Shown here piece by piece: positions 44,001-58,380 of a stretch of DNA of 64,000 nt. Both the position numbers and the translations under genes were made by a program. The DNA comes from Eleginops maclovinus (Eukaryota > Chordata > Actinopteri > Perciformes > Eleginopidae). Where the stretch lies: contig NC_086351.1 of assembly GCF_036324505.1 (NCBI RefSeq), positions 2,051,001-2,115,000 of the forward strand. Direction: 5' to 3'. How positions within the stretch are numbered: position 1 is the first letter of the stretch; each line of letters opens with the position of its first letter. The notes under the pieces are model-generated. The model was not told the DNA's origin. It ran no database searches and saw nothing but the letters and a program-made list of their open reading frames with translations.

Positions 44001-47000
44001 GGATAACAAGGAATAGGCAACGTTGATTACAGCAAGATCCTCCTTGCTTGGATTGTCACCTCCTTCTTTTTTGGTCTTGAGAATGATTTTATTTATATAC
44101 AGAACATGGATCGATGGGACACTAGCATACTGTACTTAAAGCTTTGGCTGGACGGGGGCCGCGTTCGGCTCCTGTTACGGATTGATTCCAGCACATTTGG
44201 TTTGGAGTAAAAGGCATGAAGAAAGAGACGGATGGACAGACAAGATAGATAGATAGATCGATAGATAGATAGACAGACACCCTGACAGGATGGATTCTTT
44301 GGTTAAGGAATATCTTTGCCACACAACATCTCACACAGTTGAGGTAGATGGGTAAAGTCTTCATGTACACACATGGGGAGGAGGGTAAGGACAGACAGGG
44401 GAACACTGGGGTTTACAGAGTCAAAAGACTTCCATCTGAAGACACTGCCTCATGTCAGTTTCTCAGTTCCAGCTCAACATAATACTGTTTTATGCAACAT
44501 AAATATTCAGCACGCGGAACCCCACTGGTGCTTTCTGAATCCTCTGAGTGCTACGGTAGCTCTGATAGGGAACTGCTAAAACTACCCATGATACATAATG
44601 ATTCAGCAGTTACCCATCAATCTTTGGTTGTTTTTTTGGTTTAAACATTATCAAAAAATTACCTCTTTTTTTTGGTCTTTTTCTCTTTTTTCTTCTTCTT
44701 GAAAGTATACATTTGCTTTCAGTTCCTCTATTTCATTATTCACGCTCCCCTCACAATTGCTCTGCAATGGCCTCGGCTGCCAGACTCGTTTCAGGGTCAA
44801 GTTTTCTAGAAAAGCCACTAGGGGGTGCCGCAGGCTTAAATGGCAATGCTGATCACCTGCAGCAGCAAACTGGTTCACTTCCACCTCCCTCCCTCCCTCC
44901 CTCCCGCCTGTATCTGTACAGAACGGGAAGAGCTTCCCTTCTTGACACGAAGCAGAAGGTGGCTCAATACAAAAAGCCCTGTCTCCATTTTAGGCTCCCA
45001 GTCAGATGGACAAAGGGAGACCTGAAAGGTGTCACCTCAGCTTTGATACAATGACAGTAGCGAGCAGGGGTCGGCAGAGGAGCCTCAGAGCTCTTTTATT
45101 TTTTACTCCCCCCCTTGTACAGACACCACTGCCACCGCCCCCCTTCGCTCTCAGCATGCTTACAATTGTTGCTCATTAAAGTTTAATTCAGCTCCATGCC
45201 CTACTGCTCCAACACCTCCTATCCCTCCTACATCCCCCCTCCCACCTTTCCTACACAAACACCAGTACCACCATCCTCATTCTGGATGATTCAGCCTCCT
45301 CTCTGATCTCTCCCCCACCCCGCCCCCTTTGAATGCCCCCTAAGGCCCACAGGTCTGGCCAAGAGCGGACCCCAGACCAGATACCCAGAGAGGAGACGGG
45401 ATGAAAAAAGCCTCCCCTTTGAAGTCAGCGAAAAAGTCGATGGCCTCTTTCATGACCGCCCGTCTTTCAAGTGCACGCTGTGAAGGGGGCCCGGCAACCC
45501 GCCCCCTTCTACCGTTAAAAGACAGAGAGGGGGAGAGGGAGGGAAGGAGGGAAAAGCCAAGCTAACCTTGCCCCTCTTTGGCACGGCAGCATTTACACAG
45601 GTGTCAGATATTCAGATCTTTGGTGTTTTTCTCCGGATTTAATCATCCACAACATAAAATACTGGAAAGTAAAATCACTGGTGCCTGTGCAAGGTGCTGT
45701 GGCTGGTCTAAAATCACTGATTAGGCTGGCTTCTTAGGCCGATAAGGGTCCAGGGACACATCCCACAAGCCTAAAAGGGACTTCACATCCAAAGGAGAAT
45801 ACCAACAAAATAAGGAACAACCCTAGAAGGCCACGGGGCAAACTTTGAGACCTTAGGAACCCCGGCCACCAAAACCTAGGATCCCCAGAAGAAGAGGAAC
45901 ACGCCTGAAGGACTCAAATGTCCAGGAATGAACCCTAAGACCCTAAAATCCCCCGGTGATGAACTCCCTACATCCCTAGAAGATGAGAAACACTCCTGAA
46001 AGACCCAACAGGTCGAGGAAGGAACCCTAAGGACCGTCTAGGAACTGAGACAACTGGCAGAAGGGCTTGGCATGTGAAGGACGGTGAGATCACACTGAGC
46101 TGGACATGGACAGGAGAGTCTGCACTGCACCGGGGAGGGGGGGGGGGCAGATGAGGGAGATGTCGTGGAAGGGGGGGGGGGGGGGTCACAACCATGCATT
46201 TCCCCAGGCAGACACACAGTATGCATGTTTGCATGTGACCCTGAAGGACTTGCACTCAATGAGGCTTTCAGACGGCGCTTTAAGTGGATCCCCAGACACT
46301 TTACACACTCCGCCAGATGGCATTTGGTCTGAACACAACTTTACAAGCAACCTGTGAACCAATGGGATGCCACATCATTGTTATTATTATCATTATTGGT
46401 ATTATTCATAGTATTAATAATTATAAATATTATCACAACATTCAAACAAGCTTTGGCCTTGGCGTTAAGAGCTGACCGCAGAGACATTTGCAAGAGTAAA
46501 GAAATCCCCCGTTATTCTACGAAACGAAACAAAAACAAAGGCCTGGCCTTAAAGATAGAGAGAGAGATACGCAACATCACTGGGTGGGTCGGGCTGAACC
46601 GGTTAGGGTCAGGGTGGGATCGGGGTACAGGGTTTAGGGATTCAGGCCGTACATTCAGGGAGGCAATGTTAATCTTTGGTATTACGATGGGATTCTACAG
46701 CTAAAAGTGCCCATCAGAAAAAGTCTTCAGTTTCACACAGACATACAGAGCATTGTTAAATAAATACTTACAGTATATAGATAGCATAAATAAATAACCA
46801 AATAAATAGAGAGAGGAAATAAAAAGGGAACAAAATAAATACACAAATGCAGTAATAAATACATTGATCAGATCAGCAATTGCATTTGAAACGTTCTTGG
46901 TTTTGATTTATCTATTGGCTATAAGGAGGCATGTTAAAGCCTTTCCTTTGTGGACCAAAAAAATGACCTTGTACGTCAGCAGGGCGGAAACAAACTGCCC

Positions 47001-48199
47001 CACTCGTCCATCGTGTTTCTATAAATAGAGCGATGTGCTTGAAATCTGTACAAAAAGGGCTGAAAGAATCACATTCCTCCATTTTCTAGACATCTGTAAA
47101 AAAAAGACTTCGTAATGGAGTAGAGGTGTGTACAGTTGTTTGGTAATGAGTGGAAAAAAATACTACAGTGTCACTATACATTGTGTCAGGTGTAGCTCTT
47201 CCCCGTGGAGCCTTTGTGTTCAAAGGTTGTTTTTGGCTTGATTTTGAGTCAAAAAATGGCTGTTGAGCTTTCATCGGGAAGCTCGGTGAGAGTCTTAAAG
47301 CTAGACGGGTTGCACCAACAAGTCTCTTTCTGCGTCCTACTCGCGTCTATTGATTCTGTCCTGGCGCACGGCGAGATGCACCCCCTCGAAAACTCTGATT
47401 CATTCAAGGCGGGACCATCTTCACAAAACACAGGAAAGGCTCCTGTGGACGGTTAATGATTGACGGCTGGGAGTCGCGGACGCTACAGAAACCTTCCGGA
47501 TAAATCCAGGCTCCGAAACTTGGAACAATGCCATACAGTCCTGGGAACCATCACCATGGAAACACATGCTAAGGAAGGAGAATTAGGTTTCTTCAGAAAA
47601 CAATGGGGAGTAAACCAAAAACAAAAAAGCCTTTTCCTTCCTCGTTCACCTTGATTCTTGAGGAAAGACAGGACCATAAGAACATTGGGGGGAGGATTAC
47701 TGTCTTTGGATGATGGTGGACACTTTTGATTAAGAAAATTACACAATGGAGCTCTCCACATGTGAGCAGAACGGCACCTCTTGATTCTTCACGTTTGGAG
47801 AGATGACTTTAGATTAGAAGGTACACCAAAATATGCATCCTCCTGATTTGTAATACCCTCATTATCTCTAATCTAGATAATCAAAATAATGCAATGAGAT
47901 GGCGTCTATGTAAGGGTGTGACTCTTCTTTGAGTCAAATCATCTTTGCACCCTTGACTGTACAAGCAGGACCTCACATCCTGCCATCATATCACTCTGGG
48001 TATCGCCCCCTTCTATTCCAAGGGGACGATCAACTTTGGTTTGGGAAAAATGCTTCATCTTCATAAAATCATCTATAGTAGCTGGCTCCGTCGCTCCTTC
48101 TGATAACGAGGAGGACATTTATGACGGCTGATCTCTGCCTAGACCAGTCTATGTGCCCCCTTGCTCCCTCGGCGCCCTCCCCACCTCAGCGGTACGTCA
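44000..48199 (-). other. Probable long 3' UTR of the ONECUT gene
   Basis: About 4 kb downstream of the minus-strand stop codon without a supported ORF. ONECUT mRNAs are known for multi-kilobase 3' UTRs. It contains a GATA repeat (44246-44276), a CCCT repeat (44885-44905) and G-runs at 46137-46147 and 46171-46185, which are C-runs in the transcript. The extent is inferred only. Confidence 0.35.
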
Positions 48200-50053
48200 T
48201 CATGCCGTGCTGCAGGACACTGCGGAGGAGGAGACGCTGGAGCCCGAGGAACCCGTGGAGGAGGGACGGCCCTCTTCTGCCCACTTGTTGACGTTGCGTC
48301 GGCGGGCGTTCATGAAGAAGTTGCTGACGGTCGACAGCTCCAGGCCCAGCTGCTGGGAGATGGTGATCTGCAGCTCTTTGGTCGGGCGGTGGTTCTCCCT
48401 GAAGATGGCCAACAGGGTACGCCGCTGCAGGTCCGTGAACACCAGCCTGGTGCGCTTCGGGCCCTGGTTTCGCTCCAGCTTGCTCTGCTCCTGCTCCTTC
48501 CGCTTGCAGGCTGCAGGCACATGGATAAAAAGATACGTTAAATAAAGGAAAAAGGGGGGGAAAAGGGTGGCTAACAGATTGGCTGGCTAACTAGGACAAA
48601 TGGATTAAGCCGAGGGAAAGTGGATTTGTTGAAAGAAAACAGATTAGCTAAGCAACTTTGATTAGTTAAAAGAGATGAATCAGCAACTTGTTTCATTGTG
48701 CAGTAAAGGAATCAAGATGTTCCACCTCTCGCATCTCACTGCCAGTGAGCTGCTGAAGGCTGCTGGGACAAACCAGATAAGTACATCCAGGCCAAAGCTC
48801 TCCATGCTTTTCATTACGCTCCTCTTTTCTTTTTTTTCGCTTTTGGAAGAATGCATCATTTTTTAATATGCATCTGGCCTGAAGACCAAGTGCTAAAGCT
48901 GGTGTTTTCTTCCAATGATATAAGGTCTTCCAGAACAATTAGTAAAGCATTTCCACACATAAAGAGATGCACAGTAAAGGACACATGAACCAGGAATGAA
49001 ATGTGTGCAGCTCATGTGTGCTAAGAATGATTACAGTCCTCAAGAGTGCACCCATATTAAACTGCAATTTAGAAGCACAACAAAAACGACTCAAAACAAT
49101 ACGCTAAAGATCAGAGTGTGCCTGCGATTAAAATAATTCAGTAGAGACATCTGCCACGTTTTACCCGGACACTGCCTTTCTTTATGTGCTGTATCTCAGT
49201 TTTTCTTTCATACCACAGAGGAAAAATGAAGCTCTGTGTCAACACTGGCCATATCATAACTTTTTAAGCCGTGATGAAGATGATAAAGTCTTCTGGTAAT
49301 TTGTGTTTTTGATGCCAGTCTTGCTTACACACATCACAAAACAAAACAAACGCAGGGTCCGGGTTAAACACCGCTGTAGCCGCAGCAGCCCGCCCAATTA
49401 TATAATCAATATCTCCTCGTGGAAAGTCTGAAATGTTGTTTTTTTTAAAAACAGAAGACGGTTTTGTTCAGGGAGGAAGAGAAACCGCCTGATGTGTGTG
49501 GGTTGAGCTCAGATCCATTTTGAATTCAGACTGCATGTTCCCGTTCTGCATATCCATCGCTGAACCCTGCACCTCTAACACGCTGTAATTCTGTATTTAC
49601 AGGAAACACAACACCGACCTCTGCCTTTGTGTACCGAGCCAACTCCCCACCCCTCCTCTCTTCCTCCCCCCTTTCTCTCTCTCTCTCTTTCTGTGTCCAT
49701 CTCCTTCCACTACCTCTCTTCCCGTTCCCTTAGTGGACACTTCAACATCATTAGTTTCTCATAAAAGTCATTTACATGTGGCGGCAGTGAGTGAGTAATA
49801 ATCACTTTAGGGGGGAACTAATTTATTTTCTATTAAAGGCGGGTTACGTCAGGGGTGAGTGAAACAAGCAGAGTCGGCAGGGTGTTTAGAAGCCTTAAGT
49901 GGACTAAAACATATTTGGGGGGGAGTCGTGCAATTACCTAAATGCACACTTTTAAGACGTTTCAATCAGCACTGTGCAGCTGAGCGACTGTTTTGCTGAT
50001 GGCATCAAATGCTTTTCTAAGTGTAAGCATTGGTCTATGTGCAGACAACACAA

Positions 50054-50113
<60 letters not shown>

Positions 50114-51035
50114 GGGTGGGTAGGTACGCTGGACTGCACTGGCCTTTAAGCCCAGGATCTGTAAACAGAAATGTACTTTATTTTATTTTTTCAAACTAAT
50201 ATGAGGTCATTATTTTGTTTTCTGTATTAAAATGAGTCTTTTATTTAGTTTATATTTAAATTGTGACTAATAATGGCCAAATTTGACCTTTCAAACCCTC
50301 AGAAGAAAGACAATGTGGGTTTAACCCTGGGTCTGAAGCCTTCATATAAAAAAGAATGTACAATTATAATTCAAATATATAATAATAATAATAATTACAA
50401 AAAATAATCATCGTGCGAACTAGTCATTTGTTTTTGATTTTTTTATTACATTTTCTAACTAATTATGGAAAACTCTGCAAGAAAACTCGAATAATTTGAT
50501 CCTGTTTTCGACTCAAATGAGCTTTTTTCAATTATTTAACAGAAATAAAACAGATTGCAGCAAAAAATAACTCCTGAAACAAACTGTCTTTATGTGAAAA
50601 CCTGAAATAAATAGTAATCCTGCTCCTCTGGCAGATTTCTTCACTTGTAAACAAGCTCTATAGTACTCTATTATTGACCGAAATGGTTTGATTAAATAAA
50701 AATATCAGCTAGCAACAACCTTGAAATCCCATACAGGAAAACCCCTCACACACACAGAGGCACAATCACACCCACGCATGCCACAAACATACATTATATA
50801 AACCGCAGAAGCTGCCTTTTGCTCTAAAAACCACGCTGACACATTGGATTGATTGGCTTAAATCTTCCCATTGAGAAACATCTCACACAGCGAGGGGCTG
50901 ATGTTTACTGTCTGACCCGCTCCTCACTCCTCAAACTCACAGCTGCAAATTCCTCTCATTAGCAGAGCGCTTCAGAAATAAGTGTGACCTTACTGCCGTT
51001 CTTTTTCCAACACGAGTGCCATCACAACAGCATCG

Positions 51036-51121
<86 letters not shown>

Positions 51122-52550
51122 TGCACCTTTGATTGCTCTGACGTCCAGCTGAGTTTCTGAAACTTAAGCACTCGAATGGACATGAATAAATCTTGCTGTG
51201 ATTTCCCCTTTCTCCTGTGCAATCATTATCCAAAGGAAGTGTTTTGACTCGGCGAGGCACTCTTGTCAACTGGAGATTACAGGTGCCCGTTAGCTTTTAG
51301 GCATCCGCAGCTCGTTTGCATTTCTGAGAGTTATCGAACCACGTCTCATTAAAATCCGAACAGGCCTAGATGTCAGCGGCATGTCAATATCACTACAAGT
51401 GAAATTATTCTTTTTCACTCCAAATGCTACATTTTTCACGGGCCTTACACCATCCCCGACATCAATATTTCTGGGCTGGGGGTTGGGAGGTGTCTATGGA
51501 AAAGGTGTATACAGTGGTGCACTCTCAGCTCGTGTAGTAATGAAAGGAATGACATGATAGTGCATGATAGCTTGCTTGTAGCGCGGATTTATGGCTTGTT
51601 GCAGTCGGGGTGTCTTCCTTCTCCTCCTCCTCTTCCATCCCACCCTCGGCTCTCTCCCTTCCTGACGATCATAACGCCGGTCATTAAGTAAATGCTTCCT
51701 TATGCTGTAATCATGTGTAAAAGGCTCACAATTACCATGCTATAAATCCTTTGCGCCGGGGCTACTCCTGCAGACATAAATATTCCCCTATAGGCTTCTT
51801 ATGATCGTGGGAACAGCCCCTAATCATGATGTATGCCCCTGTCTCGTGTTGCTGAAACGTGATCGAAAGCCCTTTCCCTACCCCCCGGCGTCTAAACCTA
51901 CACCCCCCCCCCTCCCAGCCAGAACCCCCTCCCTCCAAACAACGCCCCCACCCCACAGCCCCCAGCCCACCCCCTGCTGATTTCTTGGGCCAGGGGCTGA
52001 TAGAAATTATTGATTAAATCTGTGCAGCTCAGACTCCTCGACCCACAGAGGCTGGTTAACCCCTTCAGCGCCGGAGTGGGGGGAAGCTGCAAGAGCCAGA
52101 TAAAAAAAACAAAAAACACAACAAAAAAAAACAACAACCGTGTTTGTGCGAGGTGTTGAGCGGCGAAGGCCACGTCGGGCCTGTTTGCAATCCCCCCAAT
52201 ATGCAAATGGAAGCGGCGTTGACCTTTGAGCCTCGCTGGGAGAATGTGAACTGTACGCAGCGAGAGGTGGACGAGGCTTTGTGGCTTTCATTACTGTGGG
52301 GGTGGTGCAGGCACTGGAGCCGACACGTAAACCGCATTGACCTTTCTTATTCATTTAGACCTTTAGTCAAGGGCTTCGGCCATCATCTTTAAAGTTATAG
52401 TCTCTGATCCCCCCCTCCTTGACTTTAAGTGTCAGCGCATGGCGGTGTGGTCTTTATCCTGCCTTCTTCTCCGACTAAATCCTGATTGCCTCCTCCACAG
52501 CCCGAGGTTGGGCTGGAGATGCATCTCATATACAGTGCAGTAATCCATAA

Positions 52551-52596
<46 letters not shown>

Positions 52597-55500
52597 AGAT
52601 ACTGCGGATAAATCCCAGAGATCACCTCCTCCGTGTTTAGCAAAATGTCTCTGCAGGAAGACAATCATTGGAAATTTGAAAAGACAAAATGGCAGCGACT
52701 TCGTTCGAATGATTACCGTGCAGGCTCTGCAGCGCCGTGTGTTTCAGAGTTATGGAAACAGCACGGTGCGGCTGGCTGACACTGAAGGGCCTTCTCTGTA
52801 TTTAAGCGAGTGCTGCATTAAGGAGGATCATCTTAAAACTTGAGGCGTGAAGCAGAGAGCACTTGAGCTATCTTCAGACTGGGAGCACGGGGCACCACGC
52901 ATTCTAATTCCAGTCTCGATTCGCCGTTGCGGCCGAGGTGTGTGTGGGCAAGGCGTGCTGCTCTTTCCCATGGAAATCAATAGCGGCTTGTAATTAAACA
53001 AAAGGGGGTTGGCCAGTGAATGCAGGGGGGGGGGGGGGGTGGGGGGGACACAACAACCCCCTTCGGAAAGTAGGTTATGTAGAAAAGTGCCGTGCTGTCC
53101 AAATTGTGGCTTTGCCAAGAACTAAATATGCAATTTCAGAGTGTGTGGGAGAGAGGGAGAGAGCAGCATTGTCAAACATTAGCACACTTCTCTGTGTAGG
53201 GCCTTTAATTTTTTATGAGCCTGATTGATCGGCTCTCTCAGACTCGGAGTCGTTAAAATAATGTTTGTGTTTGTAAAAAAACAAACCAAGATGAGGAAAC
53301 AAAGATGCCGCGAAATTAGAGAAAGGATGATTGATGATGAAGAAATCTGCTCAGGAAGAACAAAGAGCCGTTTGATCACGAAGGAAGATTAGCTTCTTTT
53401 ATATTTGTTGGTGTGACAGGAAGAGGCGTTTTGCATACAGGTCGCTCACACCTCGCAGGATTAGATGCATTTATGTCAAACTGCAGAACAAACAGATAAC
53501 TCATCTTTAGATAAGAGCTTTGCCTGTGATTGCTGTAACGTTTTGCTGAATGGAGGATGTACACATGTGCTCTCAGAGCCGAACAATCAAAGATCAATAA
53601 TTGTGAAGGGATTGCAAGAGTGCACAATCATTACCTATGAACTCCATTGTGTTGTTGGGCTTAATCAGTCGAGCTGCTGACAGAGAGCGAAAAGCACTGA
53701 TCAACTGGGCAGGCTCACACACACGTACTCGTCACAGACCCCTGCAGTGAGCAGACCACTCGCAGATACACACACACACACACACACACACGCACTCTAT
53801 GTCTATGCCCGTCTCATATTACTGTGTTCACTTGGATCTCTTTCTGTGCTCCGTGTATCAGATGGGCCCTCGGTCCCTGTGGAGGGACAACACTGTAACA
53901 CGGCACTGTACAGCGTGCTGTCGTGTCTTCCATCCACATCCCCAAAGAATATTAAGTGTCAAGCAGCAGATTACAATGTGCCTTTCAAAAAAAAGCCCTG
54001 TGAAATCTGTATAAATTCAACCAGGCCGGCCACTCATGATTCTTTCTTGATTTTTCTTCCAATAAACCTACAAATAAAGTAAAAATCTGAATCCCTCTAA
54101 ATTATTATTTTGAAACCCCCGAAAATCTGTTGAATTTGCCAATAATAAAAAGGCCGCAAGTCCAGGAGAAGCTGCGAACTAATGTTTTTGCATTTGTGTT
54201 GGATAAGTGACTTTTATTAATTGATTATGAAAATAAATGTCAATTAATTTCCCTGTTGGTGGACTGATCGATGCTGCACTGAGGATTAGATGCTGCTCCA
54301 GTTAAACAGTAACCTCGTGTTTCCCAGGTATGAGGAGCCTCACACACACACACGGAGCAGGACAACATTTGTATTTAGCCTCGCAGTAATTGCCTCGGTG
54401 ACGACGTTGATAAAAGACGTCTGGCAAAAGCTCAAGTCTAATTTGCATCAGCTACCTTGCCAACTCAACTTCAGCCGCACACTGAGCAGATATAAATCAC
54501 TGCTAGGATTAATCAATCGCTCCAGAGTGGCATATCTGCACAAATTATTTCGTGGGCTCAAAAGCGATTAAATTGCCAACCGCTGCTCACGCTGATCTTC
54601 ATGGTCCATTTAAGGGGAGGGCAAATGTCTGTGGCTTTTTTTTATTGTTGCTACTGTACAAATCAATAGAGGCTGTTTGGGAGCTAGGTAAACAAAGGAA
54701 TGGCACATATGGCCCTTTCTGGCTCAAACTGTCCTCAATGTGCTGCTAAGTTCTCAGTATCCAAGACAATAGACGGACTGGTGGTACATGCACGGTGGTG
54801 TGGGGAAGGGAAATATCAGTGTGATGCTTTTCCTCAACCCTGAGCTGCATACTGATTGCTGGAGAGGAGGATTTTTTTTTTGGGAAGACGTGGAGAAGGA
54901 AGGTGTTTGGGGAAAACAAGGTGTTTGTTGTTGTGGTTTCTGTATGAGTGTGTGTACATGTGTGTGAGGCAGATAGAGCAAAGCTAGATCTTACCCTCCA
55001 GCCGGAGCGAAGCCATCCTTTGAAACTCGGGCTCCTGCAGCCAGCGGGACATCCTCTTAAAGGTCTCCCGGCCGGACTTGAGCTTGCCCCAGGGCTTGGG
55101 GTTCCTCAGGAGGTCGGACAGCGTGCCCTGTGACCTGCACAGAACCCTCTCGGCGAAGATGGCCTGGGGGATGCTGTACCTCTTCAGCTCGGTGATGATC
55201 CTCTGGGCCACGTCCCGGGTGTTGATCTCCTCGCCGCCGCCGCCGCCGCCTCCGCCGCCCTGCGAGCCCCCCATCATGCTCTCGTTGGGCGAGGACAGGG
55301 CGGAGGACGTGGAGTGCAGGTGCTCGCCCATCTTGGAGGCCTGCTGGCTCGGGTGATGGTGGGGCTGGTAGTGCTGGCTGTAGATGTGCGGGTGGTGGCT
55401 CTGGGCGTGCTGGTGAGCCTCCATCTTGTTCAGCTGATGCCCCACCGACACGTCACCTCCGCCCAGACCCGGCGGCGACATTTCACGCCCGAAATCTGAC

Positions 55501-56036
55501 GTCCGGCAGAAGAGGCTGCCCCCGTGGACGTCGTATCCGGCGTGCAGCATCTGCCCGCCGTTTCCATTGGGGCTGTTGCCCAGGCTGCCGTACCCGTGCA
55601 TGGAGGTGGCCAGGCCTGAACCCGTGGTGGGTGGGGACAGGCTCTGGGACATGGCCAGGTCTTTGCCATAGGGGTTGTAGAAGTTGGTACTGAGGCCCCG
55701 GTCCTCGCGCATCAGGGTGAAGCTGCCGATGACATTGCTGACCGGCAGGCAGGGGTGGTGGTGGTGATGGTGGTGGTGGAACTTGTCGTCGAAGGGCTGC
55801 AGGGGGGTCAGCGTGGTGTAGGTGCTTCCAGAGCTGGACGGGGAGTCACCGCTGTATCCCAGGGCCGACATGGAGTGGTCAAAGCCCGGCGGACGGGGCT
55901 CAGGCTCCAGAGACATGGAGGGGCCCCCTAGGGAGGGCCTGGGGAAAGCAGCTGAGAGGTCCCGTGAGTGCAGCATGGCCCTGCCGTCCTGAGCCAGATC
56001 CGAGTGGAGGGACATCTCCCCTAGACCCCCATCCAT
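48200..56036 (-). CDS. ONECUT-family transcription factor (CUT + homeodomain)
   Basis: Nuclear DNA-binding regulator related to HNF6. Exon 1: 54995-56036, exon 2: 48200-48510 (TGA at 48200-48202); phase-1 junction and GT-AG borders. 450 residues from the ATG at 56036; upstream in-frame codons start only from TTG, so this ATG is chosen. N-terminus has TYTTLTPLQPFDDKF, a His8 run, GSFTLMREDRGL and a Gly9 run. One CUT domain (about 269-347) starts EEINTRDVAQRI. The homeodomain (about 365-424) has ITISQQLGLELSTVSNFFMN with the family's Phe48/Met50. Compared with ONECUT1 the CUT domain has Ser for Trp in FKRMSRWLQEPEF, and the C-terminus after the homeodomain is short and Ser-rich. It may be the fish-specific onecut-like paralogue rather than onecut1, 2 or 3, so no symbol is given. 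Confidence 0.93.
48511..54994 (-). other. ONECUT intron, 6.5 kb
   Basis: No coding exon seen. Microsatellites: (CA)n 50056-50112, (GT)n 51041-51119, (CA)n 52553-52592, (CA)n 53767-53791; a G-run at about 53027-53048. Stretches at 51.6-51.8, 52.2-52.4 (octamer ATGCAAAT at about 52200) and 54.4-54.6 kb look complex rather than repetitive and are candidates for conserved intronic enhancers. Confidence 0.5.
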
Positions 56037-56152
56037 CTTCAAATTGGACAAATAAATGTCTGGCCCCTGCTAATGCTGCTCTTCTTGTTATTGTTGTTTA
56101 ACAGCCGGGCTAACAGTCTGCAAGCTCTCTTGTTACACCAGACTATGGATTT

Positions 56153-56175
56153 ATTGATTTGTGAATTAATTGATT
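56153..56175. promoter_or_regulatory. Pair of ATTGATT motifs upstream of the ONECUT start
   Basis: ATTGATT occurs at 56153-56159 and again at 56169-56175, about 120 bp upstream of the ATG. ATTGAT is the core of HNF6/ONECUT binding sites, so autoregulation is possible. They lie in the probable 5' UTR or proximal promoter. Confidence 0.3.
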
Positions 56176-58380
56176 TCCGGGCTTATGGGGTGTCTAATTA
56201 ATTATCTGATAACGTTAAGTACTGTCTTCAAACTCCCTCAAACTCCCAGAAAACCAGTTTGCAACAGCATCAGGAGCTTTTACTGAGATTTCATTCGCAC
56301 TTGTGCATCAGCACTCCGCTCTCTTGTCTCTTCGGTGCTCAGCTGCTCCTCGGCAGATGCCTCGCTTTTGTGCCTGCGTGAGACAAGACAGGCTGTTACA
56401 TTTAAACTTCCATCGCTACAGAGGAGGAAAACAGCCCAGTAACGTTTGTTTCATCAGTAATAAACACTAATTAACGCTCGTGCATCCCAAATAACAACAA
56501 CGGTGGAAACATTTTAGCACATTTGACCTCACGCATCCAGCGAAACACGCGAGAAAAAACCCCACATCAGTGTTTTAATCACTTTAGAACATGAGATTTC
56601 TCCTTTTCATGCAGAGTTATGAATACAGAAGCAGCGCGCATGCATTAGGTTTGCCTATAAGGTGCGTTTGCACATTGTTACGCCACATGTAATGAATCCA
56701 AACGACGCGTTAAGTAACTACCAAACACGACGGCGATACAGACACGGGAACCTCGACATGTGTAGCTTGAAAATCCTACCTTTTTTTATCCACTTATGAG
56801 AGCGCGTCCGCGGCTGTTGTCCGTCCTGTGCATGTCTCCGATTGTGTCGCCGAGCAGCCCTGCAGATTCACACAATTGGTCCTACATTCACCGAAGCCAG
56901 AGTGCAAAAAAAAAAAAACCCATCTGCGGTTTAGCTGACGAATCTCTCGCGCTCTCTTCGTCCTCACTCTTTGTTTTCCCACTCCAAAAAATCTAGCCTC
57001 GTTTTTTTTTGTTGCTCTACACTAGCAGCTCTCCTCTTTTTCCTCTTTCATTATCTCGTGAGATTTTCCTCCTCCTCCTCCCTCTGCCTGCCACTTCATC
57101 GATCTCAGCACCAACTCTTTCTCCTTCCCTCCTCCTTCCCCCCTTTGCTCACATTGACTCCCTGCTTTCAGTGCGTCACGGCCTTAAAAATCTGACAGAT
57201 GTGCGATGAAATTCCTACTCCAATTAACCCTTTCTCTCCGGGGGAGGGGGGTGTGGAGATGCTCCCTTGCTCATAACCCCACTGCAGGTTAAGGCAGCTG
57301 ATTGCATGCACAACTTCTGAATTATGTGCGCACATCCCGGTCATTGTGTATCTGATTAATGGTTTCACTAGCTGCACATAATGTCGTTTTGTTCCTTTTT
57401 TCATGTAACAAGTGCTGCTATTGTGACTGTGAAGAATGCTCTGTGCCATGGAGATAGAATGGGATGTCGATAATGTAGATAGCTATACAGGAATTTCATG
57501 ATTTTCTTGAATGTTTATTATAGTTTAGAATTAAATCAACTTGTACTGTATTTTATAATTGATCATATCAGTGCAGGAATGGATTATTCGGACTGATATT
57601 AAGACTGTGAGGAATGATCGTTACCATGCAGATAAAAGGGACATAACAAACATGTTCCTTTGTATTTCTTTTGTACGGTTTTCATTATTTTTAGTTATAA
57701 ATCAACTTGTACTTTCATTTCTCGTTTCCAATACCAGTGCAGGAATAGATTGTGAGGCCCCGAGGGGATTTTAAAAAACGAATTAAGGGTGAATATGCAA
57801 TTATGTAAATCGCCTCACTAACTTATTGACTCCAGAGAGAAAAAATCTATGCGTTTCCACTCTGCTGTGCATCATCTCCACACCAGGCCACATCCTGCAT
57901 TTCGTTGTTTTTTTTTGCACCAAACATCCTAGATACATATATTTTTAATTTCCTGCTCCTCTTGTGCCACCTTTCAGGAATAAAAGCTGTCAAGTGACGC
58001 TCGTGTTGATCCCAGCTCTTAATCAGCACTCACAGCTCCAACACTTCAGTCTGGAAAGTCCCCTCTACATGATCAATGCGACCCCTTTTTTCCAGAGGAC
58101 CCTCGACCTGCTGGCTACTGCAGCACGAGCACACATTACACTGCAGGCCTGCTGGCAGCGCGTGCTCATTTGCACGTGCTAGAGTGTCCAATGAATGTAA
58201 TTTTGTGTCAATTAAGCGTGCCATATGTACGCTTGGATGTGTGTCTAATTTAGGCGTGTGTGTTACGCGTGTGCAAGGCTCTGTGTGGTCACTTAGGCCT
58301 GTGAGGGCGTGCATGTGTGCGTGCATGCAGGCCTGTATTGTGTGCACGTTTTAGTATGCTCGCGTTTGGGGCACATTTGT

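Noticed and set aside
48153..48545. Two plus-strand ORFs over the homeodomain exon
   Set aside because: Antisense shadows of the GC-rich ONECUT exon 2.
56037..56051. ONECUT start five codons further upstream
   Set aside because: The extended frame begins with TTG; the first ATG is at 56034-56036.
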